64,000 nucleotides of DNA. Origin: Cerrena zonata. Lineage: Eukaryota > Basidiomycota > Agaricomycetes > Polyporales > Cerrenaceae. The notes below the pieces were generated by a model. That model made no database searches. It saw nothing but the letters and a program-made list of their open reading frames with translations, and was not told the origin of the DNA. The position numbers and the translations under genes are program-made. Positions 11,641 to 23,860 of the stretch are shown here, piece by piece (positions within the stretch are counted from its first letter, which is position 1; every line of letters starts with the position of its first letter). The stretch covers positions 62,001 through 126,000 of the forward strand of contig JASBNA010000019.1 in assembly GCA_038087015.1 (NCBI GenBank). Direction: 5' to 3'.

Positions 11641-14600
11641 CTACTTATCTATATTCCCTTTGTAACATTCTGACCACCTCTCACCATGTACAAATCTGCT
11701 GAGATCTAGTCTTACTTTCTGCATTGGTCCAATAATGTGTTTTTGACCTAACCAATATAATGTATCTTGATATTTTGAAGGAATATAAAGTAAATGTGCC
11801 TGCCATGGATCCCAAATACATCCAGAAGTTCTGTGATTGTTTAAATGGTCAGAAAGAGTCAACCATTCACTAGGAAATTGCTTGAAACATGTTTCTTTGT
11901 TATCAACATTTCCTTGTATGTCATTTGCAGAGATCCCCCTGGATTGCTGTAAAATAGTTGAGTCCCATATGCGGATATAACTAGATCCTGTTGCAAGTGT
12001 TGTACCATCAGGAGAGGCTGCAACTTGTACAGGCATCTGTCTGATTTCACCCACAGCACACGCAGTAACCTGTTTAGTATCCACATTAAATAAAGATGTA
12101 ATCCCATCACTGAACCCAATGAACAAGATGTGTTCTGAGTTAATCCAACTGGTAGATATAAGTTGTAGATTATTGCAGTGATCATGTGAGGCAGGTTTGG
12201 AAAGGTCATTTAATGACAATCTAATTATGTTCTCTGTTTCCATACACCAGATGAATACTCCCTCTTTACTACTTGCTATTGCAAGGAACATGTTGTCTGA
12301 GGAGAAGGCAAGGATAGGGTGGTCATCACCACTCATTCTGAGTGGTATTATCATTGGTGGCTGAGCCAGCTCAATATCCAGTACCATCACCTCCTCTGTT
12401 GGTCCACTGACAGCCACTTGCCCACTGTTAGCAATAGCAATTGATGTCAAGTTGGTATCTGCAACCTTGATTTCCAATAGGCTAAATATGAGATCCAAAT
12501 TTTCTCTTGACCAAATATAAAGAGACCTATCCCCACACACTGCTAGGATGTGTTCACCAGAGGGTAATAGCTGAACCTCAAAATCAGAGACAGAAGCAGA
12601 TTTAAGAGTAATAGTGGTTGTGGATTCCACATCCCATACAACTAGAGCACCATGTCCTGTCAAACCATAGATAACATTACTGTTGCCATAGCTTAGTTTT
12701 GCAACTTTGATTCCATCCAGATGGTATAGGTTCTTGTATTTAGGCAGTAGGGCATAGTCAGAGGTCCTGCGAATTTGAACAGAACCATCCCCAAAACAGG
12801 AGACAAGCATCCTACCATCTGGTGAGAAACTAAGGTGGGAGATACCACCCATTCCAAGGATATCATTTGAGGTTGCCTCTTTTGTAAACACTTGGATTGT
12901 GTTGGGGAACAGGGGCCCATATATCTTTCTGATCTTTGACCAGGGTGGGGTGAAAGGGAGAGCTGACAGATAAATATGGGGAAATAAAGCAGGAGTGAAA
13001 TGTCGGGTATCATGTATAAGTTTCTGCACCTCATTCCACAGAGCTAATAAAGCTGGATCATAATCCTGTATATCTCATAGTCAGGCATTGATCCCATCTG
13101 ATAAGCAAGAACACACCTTGAGAATTGTAGTGGTAGAGCGCGCAATATGAGAAGGATCCACTTGAGCCCATCTAACCTGTTTTATAATACTAACTGCTTC
13201 CAACCAAAATAGTACCTTTTTATGTGAGAATTGTCGCAACAATGAGATGAGAGTGTCATCCAAAGTACGAGCGGCCGATAGATGGTTGGACCAACGTATA
13301 CAAGCATATCGCAGCTCCAAGGAGATTGAATCCGTTACTATAGCCCTAAAGTCGCGAGCCCTGGAGGGGACGTGATGTGAAGATCTGACTTTACACATAT
13401 TGAAATGTAGTTGATTCAGCATTACGTGGAAGCAACATGAGGCCAGAAGGTGTTCCGGATTGAGGGAACTCAATGACCATGGCTTCCCGCCACTACGGTT
13501 CGCGCCTGTAAGATAGTCGCGGAAGGAAGCATGGAATGGTCGAATGGGTTTGCCAGGACTATAGTCAAGAACACAACGGAGACGCGCGAGTATGAATCGA
13601 CATGAGTCTTGATCTGCGAGTCCAAGCAGTCGATCGATTCTATGATCATCAAGAAGTTCACGACTGAAGAGAATGACTGCGATGACTGATTGGAAATGCT
13701 TCATCGACTGCTCTTGTTGCCATCGACAGGATGTCTCCAAAGCGGTGGAATACAGCGGATCCAGACCTTGAATACTGTGCGCTGATCCTAAGAGTAGATC
13801 CAGTTGGACGATAGGACTTGATTCCTCTCGCAGGAATTTAGACATGGTGGAAACCCAGATGAAAAGCCCTTCTGAGAACCTTGCAAGCTTGTGAATCGTA
13901 TCCTGCCCAGGCCAGTCGTCACTTAGACCGCAGCCAACATTCAGCTCTCGTATCTCTTTCATCTCTGACGAGATAAATGCCTTGATATCCGAATCGTCTT
14001 TATCCGCCCCTACAGTCAGCACCAATTGCTCGATGAATTGGGAATTTGATGTGATCATAGCATCGATATCTCTCTCAAGACGGCTAGTGACCAAGAAGCG
14101 AAAGGTGGAAGGGAGTTTATGGAACTGTCCTCCTAGTAGTTTGAGCACACCTGCCCTTGAAGCTTCGTCTCCGCATTCATCCAGGCCATCCAATACGATG
14201 ATAATTGGACCGGTCAGCTTCTCGGCAGCCTCCAAGAGTGGTAGACTGAGAAGCTTTGTGAACTGGTCCAGGAGTGACTCTGAGACAATACCGGGTTCTT
14301 GCTTTATAGACGCAGAAACCGCTGTACATATATTGGAGTCGAATTCGGCCAGCTTGTGAGCCAAAGTGCGCATGAATGCAAAGGGATCACTTGTGGACCT
14401 CTCGAAGAACAGATAGGCACCACGACGTCGTTGATAGTAGAAATATTGAGCAATGGTGGACGCAATGGTGCTCTTCCCAGAACCAGCCGCGCCATGCAAC
14501 CAGAGAATATTCTTCTCACTCGGTCGGATGATCCACTGGGTAATCTCGTCAAGGATTTGTGTACGTGTACCTGCTAAACAAGTTTTGCGAGTGGCAAGGT

Positions 14601-16024
14601 TCATCGGGGACGGCTTTAGTAACTTGATATACTCCGATTCGACTGTGATGCATGATATGGTATCAGGCTCGTAAGTAGCAGCAAGAGATCATGACTTACG
14701 GATCTTAGACACGTCCTCTGAAATCCTAGATGTAACGAAGGTGTTGTGTTGAAGTGTTCCAGAGTCGAGATCCTTCTGCAAGTTTTTGAATGCTGCCATA
14801 AACTCTCGTAACTTGCTTTCCTGGTCCTTCCATAACTGCTCAAGTATTCTTCCTACGTAGTGGTTCAGGTCGAGTCATGGCAAATAGAAATATGCTCAGA
14901 CATACCGGTGAACGATCGAGATGCATATTCACGGATGAAGAAAGCACACTCCGCGATTTGCTGGAGCACACGAGCAATTACCGATTCGAGTCGTTTGATC
15001 TTGTTGGGGAGGTCATCCAGATCGCCCGCAAACGAGAACGTGTCATCCATAGTCTTGACGAGCGCAAGTAAGCCGTCATCGTTCATGCGTTGTTGCTTGA
15101 CTACCTGAAGTCGTTGTCTGTCCAAAACATGCTGACATGCATAAATAGAGAAGACCTACATCGTATAATGACGAACAAGCCTTCCAAGCGATATTGGCAT
15201 AAGGATGGAGCTGTAAAGTTTTGCAGAAAATATAAGCGTGTTGGTGCATGATAATAATAGCATGAAGCATACCTCAGCTAGATCGCCCATTTTGTCAGCA
15301 ATCACACCAGCAACTGTGCCCAGATTCTTCGAAAGGCTCGACAGGTTATTGAGTACTGCTGACGTGTGGTCTACTATCTCAGGCTCCTGGCTCCTGATGT
15401 CGCTTACGTCTACCGCGACTTGGGCCAGTCCGAGGGCAGCTTCTGCATTCCCCTTGACATTGCTTTCTTTCGCGGAAAGCCAAATTTTGAGGGGGGACGA
15501 GAATTGCTTCGATGTTTGCAAAATCAGAGGTATTCCTGAGCGGTACATCGGTATCTTATACCATCCAATACAAGTAATCTGACATGGATACCCACCTTCT
15601 ACCGCACCAGTAGACTGGGATATCAAATCTTCTATCTTGACACTAACCATGCCAATCGCAGGATCTGAGCGAAGTAAAGCGTGGCGGCGAAGACGAAAGT
15701 GTAACGATTGACCAGTGTCTTCAACGTCACTGAGAGATATCCTTTAGTGCTCGCCATCGATATGCTCGGTGATCGTGTGGGTACTTACAGGGGAACGGTC
15801 TCATTCCACTGAGGAGATAAGCTACTGATCTCCTTTAACTTCCAGGGGTGCTTAAGGTCGTTGCAAGCAACTTCGACATAAAGTTTTGGGATCTTTCTCC
15901 ATGGGAGGCTAGATGTCTGCTTCACATCCTCAACCTTATGCACTATAACAGGAAAAATATTCAATAATCAAGTTGATGGTCTATTCAGAATGACTGCACC
16001 TGTCACTAGAATTAGTACGCCCAT
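11641..16024 (-). CDS. C2-NACHT-WD NLR-like (STAND) protein, NLR-2, complete
   Basis: Complete paralogue of NLR-1, roughly 1,250-1,350 residues. ATG at 16024 (MGVLILVT) is followed by an intron and the C2-like exon (LPWRKIPKLYVEVAC, then LSPQWNETVPL). The next exon has LHFRLRRHALLRSDPAIG. Helical exons follow, with PNKIKRLESVIARVLQQ and AECAFFIREYASRSF. The NACHT exon ends near 13116 and has the P-loop HGAAGSGKSTIA and Walker B VLDGLDECG. The intron at 13066-13115 is GT-AG and keeps frame (ILK joined to DYDPALLALW). The WD exon to the stop at 11641 has several WD-type blades (SFSPDGRMLVS, ASPDGTTLATGSSYIRIWD). No frameshift or stop was found, so it is likely functional. C2 may give membrane or Ca2+ binding, by family knowledge. 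The WD exon is almost CpG-free; the NACHT exon is not. Confidence 0.9.
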
Positions 16025-16099
16025 CGGAAAGAGTTTCGAATGTTTATATGTAGAGACGACGTAGTGGGGAGAGTAGACGGAGGTGCTCAATACGTACTT

Positions 16100-18320
16100 G
16101 CAATGAGGAGAGCTACTGGATGATATCTAATCACCGGCATCTGTCGTACATGAGAAAAGAAGCGTGGGAGGCAGTGTGTTTTCATGCAACTTCTGAACCT
16201 GTGATCCCAATAAGCTTCCAAGCATTTTGTCCTGAGTCAGAAATCGAATGTGTAGCAGGTCAAATAACGGTACACTGTGATAGAGCTATACCTATTTGCG
16301 AGCGAACAGCAATGAGCGAGCGTATTCAAGTTGAAGAGACTCGAAACTTTGGGATGCTATGAGAGAGTAGTTACCGTCGAGAACAGAATAGTGAGTGGGA
16401 TTGGGTGAGACTCAAGATGTATGCATTGCGATGCTGTTACCAAGTGTGTGGCCTACTGGACGTTAGATTCAGATTCAACGGTCAAGCGGTCAAGTTCAGA
16501 AGTTCGACGTTCAACGTTCTGGTACTGAGGAGGTTCGACCCCGGCCCGGTCCGGCATGACGAAAGCTCAAGCGAAACCCGCGAGCACTCTTCATCTTGTC
16601 AAGCAAACATGACGACCGCGGAGAAGACTGGAGTTGAAGACGACCGCAGCTCAATGTACTTCTCTTCCAGGCGATGACCTTTCCAGCTGTGTTTGACTGG
16701 TCTATATCGCATTCATGCCTGCAACCTCCCAGACCTTTGAAGCACTTCCGAGGCCTTCTTTGCTACCTGGGCTACACTTCTTTTCGAATAACAACCCCCT
16801 TTGTATATCTCGTCGCTGCAGTGCTACCATCGTGCCTCCGCTTTGATCTATGCCTGCCCCTTGAAACTGCTCATATGTCCTCAGCCTTTCAGGTATATGC
16901 GCATGTTCAGGAGAAGACCTTGTCTACGTTTTCGGTAAGACTACATATTACAAGGTCACTCATATGACTGGGAAATATAGCGAGTACTGTGTTAGTATGC
17001 TAATATCGCTTTAGTAGATCAGAAAACCACCTTTTTGAGCACTTAATTGCGAGCTCAATCCTGCCCAATCCCGTTTTGATGGGCGCATCGAAGTTGTCAA
17101 TTTTACACCAAGACTCTTCTCACTGAGGTTGATGTCGAGGTCATGTTGGCATGGCCGTTTCTTCTTTCGCAGAGTCCTCGTTGTCAGTACCAGAAAACAG
17201 CGTTTGATAGACTTACTGCCTTACAGCTCGTCGTTCGTGCTCTCTGTCACGCTTCCCAGTTGTCTATCTTCGCCACTCTCACCTCAAAATTCTCGCTCAC
17301 TAGATCGTTGATACGTTTTCTTTTTAGCAAGGCCACTTTCTCTGTCAATATACTTAACATCTTTGCTCGTGTTATTACAGATGCAGGAAAACATCTTCCA
17401 CTTGTATTTTAATCGCTCCCCTGCCAACCTGCCTTCAAACGTGAGCTGCTTACGCCGACGTATGACCTTCCTTGCGGTGTTCAAATTCCCGCCCTAAGTA
17501 CTCGACTCCTCAGGATCTCTTGTACAACTTTCCTTCGCTGTTTCATTCACGATCTTACATTCTCTTGTGATGCTTCGATGACCATGTCCGTAATCAAGAG
17601 AATCTTTGGAACTCTATCGCCGTATGGATCAAACTCTACGTTTTCTGACTCTGAGACATTTGCAGGACCTCTCAAACACTTTCACGTAATACTTTTTCCC
17701 GGTATACAAGTCCAACATTCATTCTATTGGTGAATGTTATATTCTGACCGATACCGCAGAAACATCGTCTCAAGATATAACATACCAGAACAACCCTACG
17801 TTTACCTCGTTAAGACTCCTGAAGCTGGAGCAGTCTCAACAACTTCTACTGGATGCACATCCCATTATGTCATCAGATTATCCTCGTATTCTGATATTCT
17901 GCATCTCGACCGCAATAATACGAGCGTCTGACTTCCTTGATGATTAGACCCCTACAATGTCTGTGACTCTCATCCGAAAACCCTACCTTGATTCTTGAGA
18001 AAACTAAACACCCGGAGTCGATAGAGAGTACCCTAAGTACACGCGAACAACTTCTTGCACTCCATGCGTCAACGGGATAATCCCTGCCGCCATACCTGTT
18101 TCCGAACTACACCTGTCCATCAAAGCGTCCAGAGATGGTTGGATATCGCGATTTAATTCATACTTATAACATAGTCTGCGAACCACTTGCTGCTACTGTG
18201 AATCCCATAAAGGTGCGATTATGTTTCATTATTCACTTCTACCAATCACATTTAACTCATGACTTGTAGCTCCCAGTACCAACTCCAACGATACAAATTG
18301 TGCTTAAACTGATAGCTTCA
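16100..18320 (+). repeat. Duplicated region upstream of NLR-2 (repeat copy 3 at 17640-18320)
   Basis: Proximal sequence (16070-16170) resembles that upstream of NLR-1. 17640-18320 aligns in patches with 4240-5010, with matches near 17700, 18104 and 18190-18290. Offsets are about 12.6 kb at the gene starts and 13.3-13.4 kb at the distal repeat, so copy 3 carries about 0.8 kb extra or copy 1 has lost it. No ORF here was recognised. Confidence 0.5.
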
Positions 18321-18867
18321 AAATGACGCATGGTTGGAAGCAGATACGGAATACCCCTTCGACGTCCCTACACGACCTAGGTTTGGTTCGTCGATTTCGA
18401 ATGTTCTCATCATTGTGCTGTTTGTCGATTGGCATTGCAAACATTTATTTGGTGAGATTATCTGGCGCATTCTAGGCACTGGTGAGCAGCTACTACACTC
18501 TCACTTCACTCTTCGATGTACAACCCTGACTTGACGTCTGGCCGTGTAGCATGTTGTAAGTTCAACATTTCTTCTTGGCAGATCGACAGAGCAATTTGAA
18601 AATTCACCGGGCCAATCTTTGCCCGAATCCATGTATGCTCCGTCTGCCCTTGGTCAGACAGCGTCTTGCATACTGTGCGTTACAAACACGTTATACCGTC
18701 AAAACGCAGTATTAGCAATATGTTGACTCCCCTAGAAATAAGGTTCAATTTCAGTTCAAGTAGGTTCACGCATGTTGATGAGCAGACTGCAGCGAGGGGA
18801 CTTCTCACCGGGTCTCAAGCTCTCAACCTTAGGTAAACCCTCTATCTATCTCATCTTTCCTTTAGCA

Positions 18868-19974
18868 ATGTCCAACTCAGGATCCCGCAATCGACGGGCT
18901 AGACAATCTAGGCTACGCAGACGATGTCCTACTCTCATGAAAGATGAGGTGACAGTTTGCAACGCGCTCATTGAACCTTCATTCACTCGTTGTATTACCC
19001 ACTCGCGAGAGCATGGAGTGCTAACAAGACAGTACAAGGAGTACGCCGAACTAGCTAGCTCCCTCGAGAGTCAGGTTCTCACTTCCATGAGCTCAGCAAC
19101 CCAAAGCTCAGAGCTGATTCGGCAGAAATTGGTAGTCGCGGCTCAGTTTATCACAGCACTTTCGTCGGAGATCAAGGGACGGGAGGCGCATAGCAAGAGA
19201 TTTTTCGGTGACAGTAAGCATCGTTTCTACCTGATCGTTTCTATCACGGTATCTATATTATAACATGTGACACAAACAGACGACGCGGGACACATAGCAC
19301 GTATCGTGAATCAGAAGAACAAGCTAGTAAGAGCCACGACGATACAGGAGGACCTTAAGTCAATGCTCAGAGGACTGCAACAGGGATCCATACGACAAGA
19401 GCGGGAGCATGAACGAGGTACGTCCACAACATGAGATTATAAACCAATATTTGTCTTGATCACTTGCACACTATCGAAGACTATCGGGCTCCAGCATCCC
19501 GGGGCTCTAGTAGCCACCAAGGCCCTTCTCACTCTGTGTCTTCAGTCTCCCCTCGTCGTGATGTCTTGACAGTAGACGGCGTTATCCGCCTTCACTCTGA
19601 TCTTGAGACAACGAATGGTAATATCCGCCTTTCTTGAATCGCATTGCGAAATATAACATTATCCTTATCATCCAGGTTACACACCTCACTCACACTTCAT
19701 CCCTGAACCTTCTCAATCTTTGAAGCCGCCTACGATAAGAACACCATTACTACCTGTCACCAACGCCGACATCACTACTCAACACGCGGGTTATGGTCGT
19801 GGGTACTCAACTATTCGAACCACTCGACGACATCAACAAATAAATATACCGATAAACTATTGTACTCACAATTCCGGAATCAAATCCTGGTTTGGAAGTC
19901 GAGCCCGTGCCATAGGGGTAGTACTTTGCACATTAATGGTCGTTGTTTCCCTCTACTACTTGCTTAAAGCATGA
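18868..19974 (+). CDS. Tail-anchored protein with Cys3-His cluster, paralogue A
   Basis: Four exons reconstructed: 18868-19213, 19280-19417, 19480-19617 and 19676-19974. They total 921 bases in frame, giving 306 residues, with GT-AG introns. The N-terminus is basic (Arg-rich). C20, C31, C42 and H45 form a C-x10-C-x10-C-x2-H cluster, probably zinc-binding. A charged, probably coiled-coil region follows (EIKGREAHSKRFF near its end), then a Ser/Pro/Thr-rich linker. A hydrophobic segment (AIGVVLCTLMVVVSLYYLL) ends two residues before the stop, so a tail anchor facing the cytosol is inferred. I recall similar uncharacterised Agaricomycete proteins but no function. Paralogue B (29315-30995) has the same motif spacing and first intron position. 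Confidence 0.8.
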
Positions 19975-21321
19975 AGAGAGCTCAGACACGCCCTGAATGT
20001 GTACATCATGTACATAATGAGGTCTGCCAGTGGTGCTCGCACCTCTTGATCCTGTTCCGTACCAACCTCTCTTATGTATACTAGTACTCTGTGTTGCCCG
20101 CTTTCGTCCCCTGTGTTCGTACCTGAATTCCTTCCTGTCAGATGTCTTTCTCGTAGACTGTCTGCTTCTTTATACAACCTACGAAGTGAACTACGAATCA
20201 TAGTTCCTTTATTATGATGTTTAACAAACAACATCGGGTGCAATTTGAAAGAAAAAAGGGGATATGCCTCATGATATCCTACAAGGTACCTCCCGAGTAT
20301 TTCGGCCTGAGTGTTCTTATGATTCGAGGAGGAAGGAGGTAGAGTGTTCTCGTCAAAATTCATGACTAGGAACTCAACCCGGCTACTAGGACGAAACCTT
20401 CACTGTTCCCTTGCTTGCAAGGGCTCTCTGCTGGGGCTTATTGCATGTAACCCGGTTCAATCCGACTTCCGTAACTCTCCAGGCCCAGTGCGGGCCGCAG
20501 GGGCGCTTGCTCCGTGCTCACTTCAACAAAGTGTACGTTTTGTACTACCTTGGATAATACATATAATACATAAATGGGTTCAAGGACAGCCTAGCAAAAT
20601 ATTTTGGAGCGACAGTGTATCCATAAACATAGCTTTGATACCAGAAACCACGCCATGGAACACCGGGACACAGTGCAAATGCTCTACCCCGACTCGTGTG
20701 AACTTGAAGAAATTATAGCGGGAGGTTCTGGAGACTGTCTTCCAAATACTAGAGGCTGGAACCGAGCCTAGGTTCTTTTCGACTCGCACTGGCATTACAA
20801 CATCGTCAAAGAGCATCACAAAAGCTGTAGATACTCAGGAAAAGAGGTGTTTGTAAAATATGAAGCATAAGTAAACATGGTAATGATATGATTGAACTTG
20901 AAATAGACTGGATATGTATCTCGGGGGACAGTAGCTGATATTACGATTCCTGAAGAATGAAGAAGAATCGTTCTATATACCTGGACTTGCTGGGGCGCTT
21001 GTACCGTAACGCGATTTCATGTCTGATCCTAAACTAGGGTTATCTGTATTTTACATTTTACATCTGCTTCTTCCTATAAAATATCATTGTTTTTTGTACT
21101 GTTGAACTCACAGGGACTTTCTGAGCAGAATGATACCCTCAATGTTTCTCTCATATTGCTTCATGAGTTCCAATGCAAGGTTTTATGTTTGCTTTGTATC
21201 ATGTGACTCGCTCACCGTGGGAAAAAGGCAACTTTGTATTGAGGATAACAAAGATATTGGTATTGTGATAACAAAACTCTATGGATGAGACTATATATAT
21301 CAAATCCCAACCATATGGGAC
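19975..21321. other. Intergenic between paralogue A and the palindrome
   Basis: A 135-codon minus-strand ORF (19956-20363) overlaps the 3' end of paralogue A antisense and looks fortuitous. 20380-20540 is a GC-richer patch with a weak tRNA B-box resemblance at 20453-20463. No gene is supported. Confidence 0.35.
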
Positions 21322-22246
21322 GGTTGAGGCACCTATGAGCTCGCATTGAGTAGACGAGTCTAATGCTTCTTTCTGCAAGGGAAACGGAGCAAAACCGACC
21401 AATCTATAAGCTAATTTCCGAAATTTGTCAGGTATACAGTACAACAAATATGGAATATAAGAGTCATTTCACCACCGATTTGGATGTGGAAGACAGCGTT
21501 GGATTCGCACTGCAGAGACGAACCCAGGCATGTGTGAAAGACCTCACGCTTCGAGGTATGAGGTGAAAGAGCAGAATGGTAGCTCTGTTAGTGACGAAAC
21601 CTTTATACAAAACCTGCACGAAACCAGACGTTCAAGCTACCGTTGGATTCGTCTCATCGAGACGAGCTCAGCGGTAGCTCAAACATCGCAATCGGTGCAG
21701 ATTTGACCTCAGAATAGCGAGAATACCATCTGAGCCTTTGGTTTATGGGCGTTTAGAGGTTCGTAATGGGCGTTAAAAGGTTCGTAGTGGGCGTTTAGAG
21801 GTTCGTCATGGGAGTTAAGAGGTTCGTAGTGGCTGGTTGCTGTATTCTCGCTATTCTGAGGTCAAATCTGCACCGATTGCGATGTTTGAGCTACCGCTGA
21901 GCTCGTCTCGATGAGACGAATCCAACGGTAGCTTGAACGTCTGGTTTCGTGCAGGTTTTGTATAAAGGTTTCGTCACTAACAGAGCTACCATTCTGCTCT
22001 TTCACCTCATACCTCGAAGCGTGAGGTCTTTCACACATGCCTGGGTTCGTCTCTGCAGTGCGAATCCAACGCTGTCTTCCACATCCAAATCGGTGGTGAA
22101 ATGACTCTTATATTCCATATTTGTTGTACTGTATACCTGACAAATTTCGGAAATTAGCTTATAGATTGGTCGGTTTTGCTCCGTTTCCCTTGCAGAAAGA
22201 AGCGTTAGACTCATCTACTCAATGCGAGCTCATAGGTGCCTCAACC
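21322..22246. repeat. Near-perfect palindrome: 405-bp inverted repeats round a 115-bp loop
   Basis: Left arm 21322-21726 and right arm 21842-22246 are reverse complements about the centre at 21784, with only a few differences (for example near 21354 and 21361, transition type). Each arm carries the same 60-70 codon ORF (ARETEQNRPIYKLISEICQ) reading inwards: 21363-21566 on plus and 22002-22214 on minus. The loop holds a 21-bp tandem repeat. No transposase is present, so this could be a non-autonomous foldback element or a recent inverted duplication. Arm CpG content is normal, unlike the neighbouring island, which suggests a recent origin. Target-site duplications could not be identified. Confidence 0.9.
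21747..21830 (+). repeat. Four 21-bp tandem units in the palindrome loop
   Basis: Four units of the form GGGCGTTTAGAGGTTCGTAAT, each differing at one to four positions. A degenerate version occurs at about 25911-25970. Confidence 0.9.
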
Positions 22247-22339
22247 ATTGAGAAAGATGTGCACTTACAGACCCAGTCTTCATAAACAAGGTGAGGGGGA
22301 GTGAAAGTGGAAGAGGGGAAGAGCAGGCAAAAAGCCTCT

Positions 22340-23860
22340 GATATCAGCAAATCTACAGTGAATGTGACCAAATCATGCTGTTTGCAGTAGAATGGACCTC
22401 ATTGGAGCAAGCATGCACTCAGAGGGGCAAGGGGGCAGTGGGAAAGGGTTTGCTGAGGGGGGTTCAGGGCTCAGTGAAGGTTGGTCCTTCAGTAGAGGGT
22501 GGAACTCATTGGAATGGTAGATTTCAGTGAGATGCATTGGTTCGCTGAGGTATGGACCTTGCTAAGGGAGGGGGAGATTGCAAGTGGGTTGGTTCATCAG
22601 TCACTGCACTAGTAGTAGCATGAGACAGTAGTAATATATAGAAGCTTGTAATGTAATATGTTTTGTGTTGTTGAATAAGACAATATATAGGCAATGTGGA
22701 GTGATAGGAGACAGTTTTGAGGTGAGATGCCCATTGAGATATTGGGGAGAGGGTCCATGAAGTCTTGAAACTGAGAATGTATTGCATTCACTTAATGATA
22801 GTAGATGTTGGTAGATAGTAGGTATTAGGGGAAGGGGATTTGGAGGCTCAAAGTCTAGTCACTCTAGTGGTGGTTTTAGCTTCACACTTGCAAGCGGCCA
22901 ACTCACATTTGGAGGAGCTGCACTCTTGAGGAACAGCCACTATATTTTAACAAAGAATAATTGTATATTTGTTGTGATTTCCTATTCAACTTGCAGCAAG
23001 AATTTGCTTGCAACTTGTAGTGAGAATACACTTGCAACTTGCAACTGGCAACAAGTGCCTGCTCAAGCTCATGACTTGTGACTAGCAGTGAGATCACATC
23101 TACAATGAGTACAGACCTAACCTGGAAGTGATCAATCCTAATCGGGCAAGGACACTAAGCATGTTGTGAGTTGCTCAGAGATAGCTTACTACTTGCAGGC
23201 TGGATGAAAATATATCATAGCACTAGTGTGAGTTGATCATCAAGTGCAAGTGCAAATGCAAGTGTGAGTCAATCAAGTGCAAATGTAAATCAGTCTTGTG
23301 CAAATGCGAACCTGCTGATCACCACGGTTCTCCTCCAAATCCTCCTCCCTAATCCCTATTCCCCTCCAACATATACTTATTATCAAGCGAAATTGATATT
23401 GTTCCATTCTCACAACTTTGCCAACCCTCTTCCCAATGTCCCATTAGGCATCTTACCTCAAAACCCTCTTACATTACTTAGCATTACCATATATTGCTCT
23501 TTTTGAAAATTTTTTTTGCATTTTTGTTTTACTACCTACTTGCTACTATCTCATGCTGCCACCAGTGCAGCGAGCCATTGTCTACTGATGCAATTGGTGA
23601 ACTCACCCACTTGCACTGCATCCCCTCTGCCCTAGTGAGGCCCATACCTCAGCGAACCAATGCATCTCACTAAAATCTACCATTCCAGTGAGTTCTGCCC
23701 TCCACTGAAGGACTAACCTTCACTGAGCCCTAAACCTCCCTTAGCAAACTCTCTCCCACTGCCCCCTTGTCCTTTTGAGTGCGTACTTGCTTTAATGAGG
23801 TTTATTCTATTGTAAACAGTGTAATTTAGTCGCATTCACTGTATGCCCATTCTACCACTA
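22340..23860. repeat. Old foldback element with long imperfect inverted repeats
   Basis: The left arm (about 22355-22860) and right arm (about 23310-23842, reverse complement) match along their length at very roughly 75-85% identity. Clear blocks are 22431-22440 versus 23756-23766 (GGGGGCAGTG), 22530-22553 versus 23646-23669 (GATGCATTGG then TTCGCTGAGG) and 22710-22760 versus 23420-23470. The centre (22900-23300) has simple variants of the words CAACTTGCA and AAGTGCAAATG. No ORF spans it. Differences look mostly like transitions. Confidence 0.8.

Noticed and set aside
19956..20363. 135-codon minus-strand ORF
   Set aside because: Overlaps the last exon of paralogue A antisense, has no recognised family and no neighbouring exon; judged fortuitous.
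20380..20540. tRNA or tRNA-derived SINE
   Set aside because: A weak B-box-like word (GGTTCAATCCG) is present but no A box, no cloverleaf arms and no terminal T-run were found.
22900..23300. CRISPR-like array (repeated ACTTGCA words)
   Set aside because: Units are irregular in length and sequence with no spacers, and the genome is eukaryotic; it is the centre of a foldback element.
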